DNA from: an uncultured bacterium
GTDB lineage: Bacteria > Verrucomicrobiota > Kiritimatiellia > RFP12 > UBA1067
Length of the DNA: 7,894 nucleotides
NCBI GenBank assembly: GCA_902773475.1
Contig: CACYEO010000154.1
Coordinates: 1-7,894, forward strand
Direction: 5' to 3'
Made by a program: the position numbers and the translations under genes. Within the stretch, counting starts at the first letter, position 1, and the number at the start of each line of letters is the position of its first letter. The notes under the pieces are model-generated. The model was not told the DNA's origin. It searched no databases and saw only the letters and a program-made list of their open reading frames with translations. Shown here in pieces: positions 1-5,368 of the stretch.

Positions 1-313
1 CCAGAAAGGCCCGTCGCGCGGCAAACTCCAGCTCGGCGCGGCATGGTGGTTCCTCGACCAGAAGGACGGCATGAAAAAGCAGATCGAAGCTCTTTCCGCG
101 CTCGGCGCGCTAGGGAACTTCGTGGGCATGCTCACCGATTCGCGCTCGTTCCTTTCCTACACCCGCCACGAATACTTCCGCAGGATACTCTGCGGGAAAC
201 TCGGCGAAGAAGTGGAACGCGGCGAACTGCCGGCCGACATCAAATGGCTTGGCGGAATAGTCAGCGACATAAGCTTCAACAACGCGAATTCCTACTTCGG
301 GTTCAACGCGTGA
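1..313 (+). CDS. uxaC: Glucuronate isomerase, C-terminal part (5' end outside window)
   Basis: UxaC interconverts D-glucuronate and D-fructuronate (also D-galacturonate and D-tagaturonate), the first cytoplasmic step of hexuronate breakdown. The reading frame is open from base 2 and gives 103 C-terminal residues ending in a TGA at 311-313. The family C-terminus is recognisable nearly word for word: AAWWFLDQKDGM, then FVGMLTDSRSFLSYTRHEYF, RRILC, GELPAD, and a closing NNANSYFGF. The usual protein is about 470 residues, so roughly three quarters lies upstream of the window. The gene converges on the tonB operon, and its stop codon overlaps that operon's terminator. No terminator for uxaC itself is evident: the hairpin at 319-340 lacks a T-run on the plus strand. 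It implies growth on uronic acids from plant or host polysaccharides. Family identity is near certain. Confidence 0.96.
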   Translation, partial: QKGPSRGKLQLGAAWWFLDQKDGMKKQIEALSALGALGNFVGMLTDSRSFLSYTRHEYFRRILCGKLGEEVERGELPADIKWLGGIVSDISFNNANSYFGFNA

Positions 314-340
314 AAAATCCGCCGCCCGCAACGGCGGCGG
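313..340 (-). terminator. Intrinsic terminator of the ilvC-GNAT-exbB-exbD-tonB run
   Basis: Read on the minus strand, a perfect 8-bp GC stem (CCGCCGCC / GGCGGCGG, plus-strand arms 333-340 and 319-326) encloses the 6-nt loop GTTGCG. It is followed at once by ATTTTT (318 down to 313). It lies about 25 bases past the tonB stop codon. The T-run overlaps the last bases of the uxaC stop, so the two convergent genes share this space. On the plus strand the hairpin is followed by TCCCC, so it is expected to terminate only the minus-strand transcript. Confidence 0.78.
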
Positions 341-365
341 TCCCCGCAGACCGGCGGGCGGCGGA

Positions 366-1178
366 CTACCGCCCGTCGAGTCTGAATCTGACCGGCAGGA
401 TCGCCTTCGACGGCGTCCGCCGGCCGTTTTTTTCCGCCGGACGGAAACGCATCCTGCGCGCGGCCGCAAGCGCGGCCTTGTCCAATTCGGGATATCCGCT
501 CGACTTCGACACGCGCACGGATTCCGCCTTTCCGTCCCGCGATATTTCAATTTCAACGAACGTATCGCCCTGCTCGCCGCGCTCGCGGGAAGAAACCGGG
601 TAGCGCGGCTTCACCCGGTTCAAAGGCGACGGAGGCTTTTCCGCGACGACCTTTTCCTGGACAGGCGCAGGCGCGGCCGGCGCGGGAGGCGGAGAAGGCC
701 GCGCGGGCGCGGCCGGAGGAGCCGCAGAATGTGGCGGAGCAGGAGGCGACGGCGGGGGAGGAGGAAGCGGGGGAGGAGGAGGCGAAGGAGGCGGCTTGAC
801 CGCAGGTTCCGGTTTCTGCGGGGGTTCGGGTTCAGACGAAGGTTCGGGTTCGGTTTTCCGTTCAGGTTCTTTGACAGGCTCCGGCGCAGGCCGGTCGGGT
901 TCGGGTTCCGGGGCGAGGGGAGGAGGTTCGGGAGGGGGCGGCTGTTCCGGCTTGGAAGCCTGTGGCGGCGATGGAGCGGAGGGAACGGAATTCACGGCTT
1001 TGGCGTCGTCTTGCGGTTCTTCCGAAAACGACAATTCGACGGAAGACATTTCGAGAGACGCCGGGATTTCGTTTTCTGCGTTCCCCGCGAAAAACACCGC
1101 TGCGCACACCGCGGCCGCGTGCAATGCGAACGACACCGCCACAGCGCGCAGAACGCGCAACGCGTCAGCGACTTTCAT
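366..1178 (-). CDS. tonB: TonB energy-transduction protein
   Basis: TonB carries proton-motive energy from the ExbB/ExbD motor to outer-membrane TonB-dependent receptors. The 270 residues show: a short cytoplasmic start; a signal anchor at about 11-31 containing S16-F-A-L-H20, the same Ser/His positions essential in E. coli TonB, which supports the chosen start; a periplasmic proline-rich spacer at about 66-185; and a TonB C-terminal domain at about 186-270 with KPRYP (190-194), a VEIEIS strand, SSGYPELDKAAL (226-237) and the final strand LPVRFRLDGR. The spacer has zones: acidic/basic Glu-Pro and Lys-Pro repeats (about 86-130), nearly pure polyproline (about 129-150), then Ala-Pro (about 151-173). 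The ATG lies 14 bases inside the end of exbD. An AAAAGG directly abuts it, too close for a good Shine-Dalgarno, so translation probably depends on coupling to exbD. It is last in the run, before a strong terminator. Confidence 0.95.
   Translation of the reverse strand: MKVADALRVLRAVAVSFALHAAAVCAAVFFAGNAENEIPASLEMSSVELSFSEEPQDDAKAVNSVPSAPSPPQASKPEQPPPPEPPPLAPEPEPDRPAPEPVKEPERKTEPEPSSEPEPPQKPEPAVKPPPSPPPPPLPPPPPSPPAPPHSAAPPAAPARPSPPPAPAAPAPVQEKVVAEKPPSPLNRVKPRYPVSSRERGEQGDTFVEIEISRDGKAESVRVSKSSGYPELDKAALAAARRMRFRPAEKNGRRTPSKAILPVRFRLDGR
624..983 (-). repeat. Low-complexity Pro-rich coding tract in tonB
   Basis: This stretch encodes TonB residues 66-185. On the plus strand it shows imperfect tandem GGTTCGGGTTC-type units (about 827-905), a run of short GGAGGAGGC-like units (about 735-795) and GCGGGCGCG-like units (about 660-720). 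These are codon-level echoes of Glu-Pro, Pro-Pro and Ala-Pro repeats, not a separate element. The tract is a likely site of length variation by slippage between strains. Confidence 0.75.
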
Positions 1179-1605
1179 CCTTTTCAGCGCCCCTGCGCGC
1201 GCCGGAGACCCGGAACGACGCTTTTTCCACTCCGCGCCGCCTCATCGCATCGAGAAGTTCGACCCCCTCGCCGAGAGGCGCGGAGCGGTCGGCGGAGACG
1301 AGGACGGAAAAACCGGGATCCGCCGCCGCGAGTTCCGCGGCGGCGCGCGCGGCGGATTCAACGTCCGAAGGTTTCCCGTCGAACTGCACCGACCCGTCGG
1401 CGGCTATCGTCACGATCGCGCGCCTGCCGCGTTCGACGGCGCCGGACGCGGAGGGAAGATCTACTTTCAATCCGCGATGCACGGCCATATCGAGCGACGA
1501 ATAGACGAAAAACACGAGCACAAGGAACATGACATCCATCAAAGACGCCATCTCCACGCGCGCCTGCCGCGACAGGAACGGACTGTAGAGTTTCTTCGCC
1601 ATCAT
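1165..1605 (-). CDS. exbD: ExbD-type biopolymer transport protein
   Basis: ExbD is the single-span partner of ExbB. Its transmembrane aspartate takes part in proton flow and its periplasmic domain contacts TonB. The 146-residue product has a short cytoplasmic N-terminus, a membrane segment at about 20-38 (MASLMDVMFLVLVFF) with D24 as the expected proton-carrying residue, and a periplasmic domain with the LKVDLPSA motif followed by VTIAADGSVQFDG. Length matches the family (about 130-150). Two ATGs stand in tandem at the start. The first (1603-1605) overlaps the exbB stop as ATGA, so it is preferred and implies translational coupling. The 3' end overlaps tonB by 14 bases. The C-terminal tail (GARRGAEKDESR) is charged and not conserved. 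TolR is an alternative for this family, but the exbB and tonB neighbours favour ExbD. Confidence 0.94.
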   Translation of the reverse strand: MMAKKLYSPFLSRQARVEMASLMDVMFLVLVFFVYSSLDMAVHRGLKVDLPSASGAVERGRRAIVTIAADGSVQFDGKPSDVESAARAAAELAAADPGFSVLVSADRSAPLGEGVELLDAMRRRGVEKASFRVSGARRGAEKDESR

Positions 1606-2057
1606 CCGGCATTTTCGCGCTCGAGCCGCGCGGCGGCGCGCGACAGGAGGCCGAGGAGGAAATTGTAGGGGAACAGAAGCGCGAGCGCGGCGACGAGCCC
1701 GGCCGCGGTGGTAATCAAAGCCTCGCCGATTCCGGCGGTCGCGGCGGCGCGCGCGGCGGAGGATTCGGCTTCGAAAGAGCCGAACGTGCCGATTATGCCG
1801 GTGACGGTTCCAAGGATTCCGAGCATCGGCTCGGCGGTGATCACGGTAGACAGGAACCCCAGGCCGCGCTGGAGGGAATCGAGCCTGGCCTGCGGGTCGG
1901 CGCAGCCGCAGGGCGACTTGAAAAAGGCGCGGAAGGCGAACAGTCTGTCCGCCGCGACCGCCAGTCCTGCGAGGGAAAGGGCGAGAATCGGCCACATGAC
2001 CGGTCCGCCTTTTTCGAATGTCTCGACAATCCAATCCATACGGAACATGAAACGCAC
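1602..2057 (-). CDS. exbB: ExbB/TolQ/MotA-family proton channel, short-loop form
   Basis: This is the inner-membrane channel subunit that, with ExbD, powers TonB. The 151 residues contain KGGPVMWPILALSL (16-29) opening TM1 (about 19-41), TM2 (about 66-92) with AEPMLGILGTVTGI, and TM3 (about 112-138) with GIGEALITTAAGLVAA. T84 and T117 occupy the conserved channel threonine positions. Typical ExbB proteins have about 100 cytoplasmic residues between TM1 and TM2; here only about 25 (FRAFFKSPCGC...) remain. All three helices read in one frame, so this is a genuine short form and not a frameshift. Start choice is uncertain: GTG at 2057, or ATG at 2048 or 2039 (beginning MDWIVETFEKGG). None has a clear Shine-Dalgarno. 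The first upstream in-frame stop is the TGA of the GNAT gene, so translation could be reinitiated from it. The end overlaps exbD as ATGA. Confidence 0.9.
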   Translation of the reverse strand: MRFMFRMDWIVETFEKGGPVMWPILALSLAGLAVAADRLFAFRAFFKSPCGCADPQARLDSLQRGLGFLSTVITAEPMLGILGTVTGIIGTFGSFEAESSAARAAATAGIGEALITTAAGLVAALALLFPYNFLLGLLSRAAARLERENAG

Positions 2058-2102
2058 GCGCGGCGGCGGCGGTTCAAAACGCCCGTCCGCAAAATCCGCC
2101 CG

Positions 2103-2591
2103 TCATCCTAAGCGTTTGAGCATCGCCTTTTCGGGGCAGGTGAAAGGATCGGCGTGTTTGGTGCAGTTTATGCAGCCGGTGTAGAGTTTGTGCATGACCT
2201 GCGTTTTCGGTATTTCCGCGAAGCCGAGCGAGCCGAAGAACTCCGGCGCGAAAGTCAGCACCAGGACTTCCTGCACGCCGAGCGCTTCGATGCGGTCGAG
2301 AATGGCGCCGACGATGCGGCGGCCGATGCCGCGGCGGCGCATATTGGAAAGCACCGCCACGCTCTGTATTTCGGCGGCGGCGCGCACGGGCGCGCCGAAT
2401 TCCGGCAGGACGGCGTATGCGGCGCAGGCGGCGATGCGCCCGCCCGTCCCGGCCACGACGAACCGGTCGATGTTTTTGACGATGTCGCCCATGGGGCGCA
2501 CGATCAGTTCGTCGCGGTGGAGATGGATCAGCGCGAATATCTTTTCCGCGTCGGAAAGCCGCGCCTGCCGTATTTCAAGACCGCAGTCCAT
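2103..2591 (-). CDS. Short GNAT acetyltransferase, probable N-acetylglutamate synthase type
   Basis: A stand-alone GNAT-fold enzyme of 162 residues that would transfer acetyl from acetyl-CoA. The sequence shows an N-terminal IRQARLSDAEKIFALI, the core strand AAEIQSVAV (72-80), the acetyl-CoA pyrophosphate loop RRRGIGRRI (85-93), LTFAPEFFGSLGF (112-124), and a C-terminal segment KLYTGCINC...C with Cys140, Cys143 and Cys152. Short ArgA-like N-acetylglutamate synthases (as in actinobacteria and many other phyla) share the overall order, including EFFxxLGF and the terminal DCxNC-P-x-C-type segment, so acetylation of glutamate as the first arginine step is the best guess. Placement 21 bases after ilvC fits amino-acid synthesis. 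GGGGAG (2603-2608) lies 11 bases before the ATG. It could instead be another amino-acid acetyltransferase; the GNAT fold itself is certain. Confidence 0.82.
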   Translation of the reverse strand: MDCGLEIRQARLSDAEKIFALIHLHRDELIVRPMGDIVKNIDRFVVAGTGGRIAACAAYAVLPEFGAPVRAAAEIQSVAVLSNMRRRGIGRRIVGAILDRIEALGVQEVLVLTFAPEFFGSLGFAEIPKTQVMHKLYTGCINCTKHADPFTCPEKAMLKRLG

Positions 2592-2612
2592 GCCGGAACC
2601 GGCTCCCCGTCC

Positions 2613-3731
2613 TCAGCGGGCCGAGCCTTTGCGGCCCTGGACGCCGACTGCGGTTTCGGCGTTCGCCTTCGCCTTCTCGGTGGGGCGGAGCTGGCGCACG
2701 GCGGCGCCGGCGCGCCACATTTCCGATTCCTTCAGTTCGGCAAGCTTGGCCGCCATCTTCTCCTTGTAGTCAGGGCAGCCGGTGTCGCGGATGACTTCCC
2801 GGGCCTCTTTCATCGTGACCACGGAAGAGTAGAGACGCTTGAAGACGGGCTCGACGGCCTTGCGGAAAATCGGGCGCCACTTGAGCGCGCCGTGCTGCGC
2901 GGTCTGCGAGCAGTTCACGTACATCCAGTCCATGCCGTTTTCGTCGACAAGGCGGATGAGCGACTGGGTAAGCTCTTCGCACGTTTCGTTGAACGCTTCG
3001 GACGGGCTGTGGCCGTTGGCGCGCAGCGTGTTGTACTGCGCCTCCATGACGCCGGCGAGCGCGCCCATCAGGATTCCGCGTTCGCCGACGAGATCGCTCG
3101 TCACCTCGCGCTCGAAAGTCGTCGGGAAGAGATAGCCGGAGCCGACGGCTATGCCGATCGCCTTGGTCATGTCCTCCACGTCCTTCGCCTTCATGCCGTT
3201 GGGCACGAACGCGTACGACGAATTGATGCCCGCGCCGGAGAGGAAGTTGCGGCGGACGCTGGTGCCGGAGCCTTTGGGGGCGACCATGATGACGCCCACG
3301 CCCTTCTGGGGCTTTACGCCGGTAAGCTTGTTGTAGACGTATGCGAACCCGTGCGAGAAATAGAGATACTTTCCGGGCGTCACGTACTTCGCTATCTGCT
3401 TCCACACCTGGCCGACGCTGCCGTCGGAAACGAGCATCATCACGACATCGCCGCGCTGCGCCGCTTCTTCGAGCGAGAAAAGCGTCTTGCCCTCGACCCA
3501 GCCGTCGCGCACCGCGCGCTTCCAGCTGGAATTGGCCTTGGCGCTCTTGCGCTGGCCCACTATCACGTTGATGCCGTTCTCGCGCATGTTCAGCGCCTGT
3601 CCGGGGCCCTGGACGCCGTAGCCGAGGACTGCGACGGTCTTGCCTTTGAGGACGGTCTGCGCTTTCTTGAGCGGGAACTCTTTGCGGGTGACGATATTCT
3701 CTGTCACGTCGCCGAATTTGATTTTGGCCAT
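2613..3731 (-). CDS. ilvC: Ketol-acid reductoisomerase
   Basis: IlvC converts acetolactate (or acetohydroxybutyrate) to the dihydroxy acid with NAD(P)H and magnesium, the second shared step of valine, leucine and isoleucine synthesis. The 372 residues include the dinucleotide loop GYGVQG (37-42), GQRK (59-62), FSHGF (125-129), VAPKGSGTSVRR (150-161), SGYLFPTTFEREVTSDLVGERG (198-219) carrying the probable metal ligands D213 and E217, the second acidic pair E249/E253 in NETCEELTQ, and AVRQLRP (344-350). The motifs match the Bacteroidetes/fungal-type subgroup better than the E. coli long form. About 22 residues after LRP (TEKAKANAETAV...) look like a non-conserved tail. The ATG at 3731 is chosen because MAKIKFGDVTENIVTR matches the family N-terminus and GGAG stands 9 bases upstream; a longer reading to 3899 has no family support. 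Confidence 0.95.
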   Translation of the reverse strand: MAKIKFGDVTENIVTRKEFPLKKAQTVLKGKTVAVLGYGVQGPGQALNMRENGINVIVGQRKSAKANSSWKRAVRDGWVEGKTLFSLEEAAQRGDVVMMLVSDGSVGQVWKQIAKYVTPGKYLYFSHGFAYVYNKLTGVKPQKGVGVIMVAPKGSGTSVRRNFLSGAGINSSYAFVPNGMKAKDVEDMTKAIGIAVGSGYLFPTTFEREVTSDLVGERGILMGALAGVMEAQYNTLRANGHSPSEAFNETCEELTQSLIRLVDENGMDWMYVNCSQTAQHGALKWRPIFRKAVEPVFKRLYSSVVTMKEAREVIRDTGCPDYKEKMAAKLAELKESEMWRAGAAVRQLRPTEKAKANAETAVGVQGRKGSAR

Positions 3732-3780
3732 ATTGGAGAACTCCGGTTTCTGTTGCATCCGCGCTTGCGGACAGGCGCGA

Positions 3781-3809
3781 ATGATACCGCAAAACCCGCG
3801 CAAATGCAA
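3781..3809 (-). promoter_or_regulatory. Candidate sigma-70 promoter for ilvC
   Basis: Read on the minus strand, TTGCAT (3809-3804) and TATCAT (3786-3781) are separated by exactly 17 bases and lie about 50 bases upstream of the ilvC start. The -35 matches consensus at three positions and the -10 at five. The predicted leader contains a small hairpin (TCCGC-loop-GCGGA, 3758-3771). I see no leader peptide rich in Ile, Val or Leu and no attenuator T-run. Confidence 0.5.
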
Positions 3810-3859
3810 TGCAGAAGAAAAGCGCCCGCCGCGGAAAAACGCACGGCGCGATTCCCTTA

Positions 3860-3888
3860 TTGACCCGGAGAAAGGCACTTGGTATAAT
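3860..3888 (+). promoter_or_regulatory. Near-consensus sigma-70 promoter for ispD operon
   Basis: TTGACC (3860-3865), a 17-base spacer, and a perfect TATAAT (3883-3888) preceded by TGG, which is an extended -10. Transcription should begin near 3895, giving a leader of about 40 bases with few Gs and Cs, then a good ribosome site AAGGA (3920-3924) 9 bases before the ispD ATG. No operator-like repeat overlaps it, which suggests steady expression. Confidence 0.85.
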
Positions 3889-3933
3889 CCGTCTTGCAAA
3901 AAAGTATAACTTCAACCGGAAGGAATATAACAA

Positions 3934-4626
3934 ATGACAACAGCGATAGTGGTAGCCGCCGGAAAAAGCGAGCGCATGGGACCGAACACCGACAAGGCGT
4001 TCCTGAATCTTGGATCCAAGCCGGTCGTGGCCTGGAGTCTCCTCGCTTTCGAGCGGTGCGCGGATATCGACGAAATCGTGCTGGTGGTGCGCAAAGACCA
4101 GCAGATGGCCGCGCAGTCGGTCGTGAAAATGTTCGGCATTTCCAAAGCCAGGAAAGTGGTCCCCGGCGGAAGCAGGCGCCAGGATTCCGTAGGGAACGGC
4201 CTTGCGGCGGCGGACGCGGACACCCGCCTTGTCGTGGTACACGACGGCGCGCGGCCGTGCGTGACGCCGGAGCTGATTTCCGAAACCGTCAAGGCGGCGA
4301 AGCGCTGCGGAGCGGCAGTCGCGGGCAGGCGCGTGTGCGACACGATCAAATACGTGGAGCGCGCCCCGCACATAACGCGCACCGAAGATCGCTCCAGGCT
4401 CTGGGCCGTCCAGACGCCGCAGGCGTTCAACGCGAACCTCCTGCGCCGCGCATACAAAGCGCTTTCCGGCGACAGGAAAACCGAAGTCACCGACGACGCG
4501 CAGGCTGTGGAACTGCTCGCCGAAGAAGGCCAGCAGATCAAAATCGTCGAAAACAACGCGCCGAACTTCAAAATCACCACGGCGGAGGATCTGCAGCTCG
4601 CCGCAGACGTGCTGAAACTGAAATGA
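3934..4626 (+). CDS. ispD: 2-C-methyl-D-erythritol 4-phosphate cytidylyltransferase
   Basis: IspD couples MEP to CTP, giving CDP-methylerythritol and pyrophosphate, the third step of the MEP isoprenoid pathway in the cytoplasm. The 230 residues carry the nucleotide-binding start VVAAGKSERMG (6-16), PGGSRRQDSV (77-86), VVHDGARPCVTPE (101-113), QTPQAF (160-165), TDDAQAVE (186-193) and the final NFKITTAEDL (211-220). R14, K21 and K213 correspond to the catalytic Arg20, Lys27 and Lys213 of the E. coli enzyme. Length matches the family (about 230). The start is fixed by AAGGA 9 bases upstream and by the MTTAIVVAAG opening. The stop overlaps the next gene's ATG as ATGA. ispF, a frequent neighbour or fusion partner, is not adjacent here. 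Confidence 0.96.
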   Translation: MTTAIVVAAGKSERMGPNTDKAFLNLGSKPVVAWSLLAFERCADIDEIVLVVRKDQQMAAQSVVKMFGISKARKVVPGGSRRQDSVGNGLAAADADTRLVVVHDGARPCVTPELISETVKAAKRCGAAVAGRRVCDTIKYVERAPHITRTEDRSRLWAVQTPQAFNANLLRRAYKALSGDRKTEVTDDAQAVELLAEEGQQIKIVENNAPNFKITTAEDLQLAADVLKLK

Positions 4627-5354
4627 CAAGAAAATTCGCTATACTCGGCGACATACACGCGAACATCGACGCGCTGGACGCGGTGGTCGAAGACGCCCGC
4701 TCGCAGGGTGTCACGGACTTTCTGTCCGTCGGGGACATCGTGGGCTACAACGCGGAGCCTGCGGCCTGCATAGCAAAAATCCGCGAACTCGGCTGCGAGA
4801 CCGTGCGGGGGAACCACGACCATTACGCGTCGTCGCCCGACGTATCCCTGTCGGACTTCCACCCCCTCGCCGCGAAAGTGATGGAGTGGACGCGCCGCAG
4901 GCTGTCGCAGGAAGACGCGGAATGGCTTGCGGGGCTTCCGCTGGAAAAGAAGATCGCCGGATTCACGCTGGTGCACTCCACGCTCGACATGCCGGCGCAC
5001 TGGGGATATGTTTTCGACTCGCTCGCGGCGGAGTCCAACTTCGCGTACCAGAAAACGCAAGTGTGCTTCCACGGCCACACGCACGTTCCGATAGTCTACG
5101 AAAAGACGGCTGAAGTGCGGCACATCGAGCCGTCGGAGGTGCAGATCGGCATCGGGCGCAAATTCTTCATAAACACAGGATCGGTCGGGCAGCCGCGCGA
5201 CGGCGATCCGCGCGCGTCGTACGCCATATACGACATGGCCGAAAGGAAGGTGCTCTTCCGCCGCGTCGCCTACGACATCGAAGCCGCGATGGAGCGCGAC
5301 AGGCGGGCGGAACTTCCCGAACGGCTCGCGGCGAGACTGGCCGCGGGAAGATGA
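4623..5354 (+). CDS. Calcineurin-like metallophosphoesterase (YfcE/MJ0936 type)
   Basis: A 243-residue cytoplasmic phosphoesterase with all the dinuclear-metal motifs in order: GDIHAN (9-14), GDIVGYNAEP (37-46), GNHDHY (63-68), VHS with His118, and GHTHVP (151-156). NTGSVGQPRDGDPRASY (184-200) is typical of the small single-domain branch that includes YfcE and MJ0936. These proteins hydrolyse phosphodiesters in vitro, and most have no established cellular substrate, so none is assigned. The family often runs from about 160 to 250 residues, so this is at the long end; the C-terminal 40 residues (RRVAYDIEAAMERD..., then an Arg/Ala-rich end) form a helical extension. It starts inside the ispD stop (ATGA) with no strong Shine-Dalgarno of its own, consistent with translational coupling. 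It has no membrane segment or signal peptide. Confidence 0.9.
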   Translation: MTRKFAILGDIHANIDALDAVVEDARSQGVTDFLSVGDIVGYNAEPAACIAKIRELGCETVRGNHDHYASSPDVSLSDFHPLAAKVMEWTRRRLSQEDAEWLAGLPLEKKIAGFTLVHSTLDMPAHWGYVFDSLAAESNFAYQKTQVCFHGHTHVPIVYEKTAEVRHIEPSEVQIGIGRKFFINTGSVGQPRDGDPRASYAIYDMAERKVLFRRVAYDIEAAMERDRRAELPERLAARLAAGR

Positions 5355-5360
5355 AAGGAG
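5354..5360 (+). promoter_or_regulatory. Ribosome binding site deciding the lipoprotein start
   Basis: AAAGGAG lies 8 bases before the ATG at 5369. An in-frame ATG at 5351 overlaps the preceding stop as ATGA but is immediately followed by this site, so it cannot use it. The downstream start also gives a cleaner lipoprotein signal peptide. Confidence 0.8.
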
Positions 5361-5368
5361 ACCGTGCG

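Noticed and set aside
341..374. Second hairpin (GGGCGG / CCGCCC, 356-374) as a terminator for uxaC
   Set aside because: No T-run follows on the plus strand, and part of the stem is coding sequence at the tonB 3' end.
640..960. Possible tandem-repeat element or CRISPR-like pattern
   Set aside because: The units are irregular and explained entirely by Pro-X codons in the tonB spacer; no uniform repeats with unique spacers.
729..1668. Overlapping plus-strand frames rich in Gly, Ser and Arg opposite tonB and exbD
   Set aside because: They arise from the complement of the proline-rich TonB spacer; no start signal or family features.
1900..1960. Frameshift explaining the short ExbB loop
   Set aside because: TM1, the short linker, TM2 and TM3 lie in one uninterrupted frame, so the missing loop is a clean absence.
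1606..2034. Extension of exbD upstream through an open frame to 2034
   Set aside because: The added residues are Arg/Pro-rich, overlap exbB in another frame, and the conserved ExbD N-terminus plus ATGA overlap set the start at 1605.
2154..3863. Long open frame of 569 codons on the plus strand opposite the GNAT gene and ilvC
   Set aside because: It is the antisense shadow of two firmly identified genes in GC-rich DNA; the product is His/Asp/Arg-rich with no recognisable domain.
3732..3899. Longer ilvC start at 3899
   Set aside because: The extra 56 residues have no family match and would overlap the ispD promoter; a good GGAG precedes the ATG at 3731.
2770..4629. Long open frame of 619 codons on the minus strand across ispD and ilvC
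   Set aside because: It crosses the divergent promoter region and is antisense to ispD and out of frame with ilvC; Arg-rich composition marks it as a shadow.
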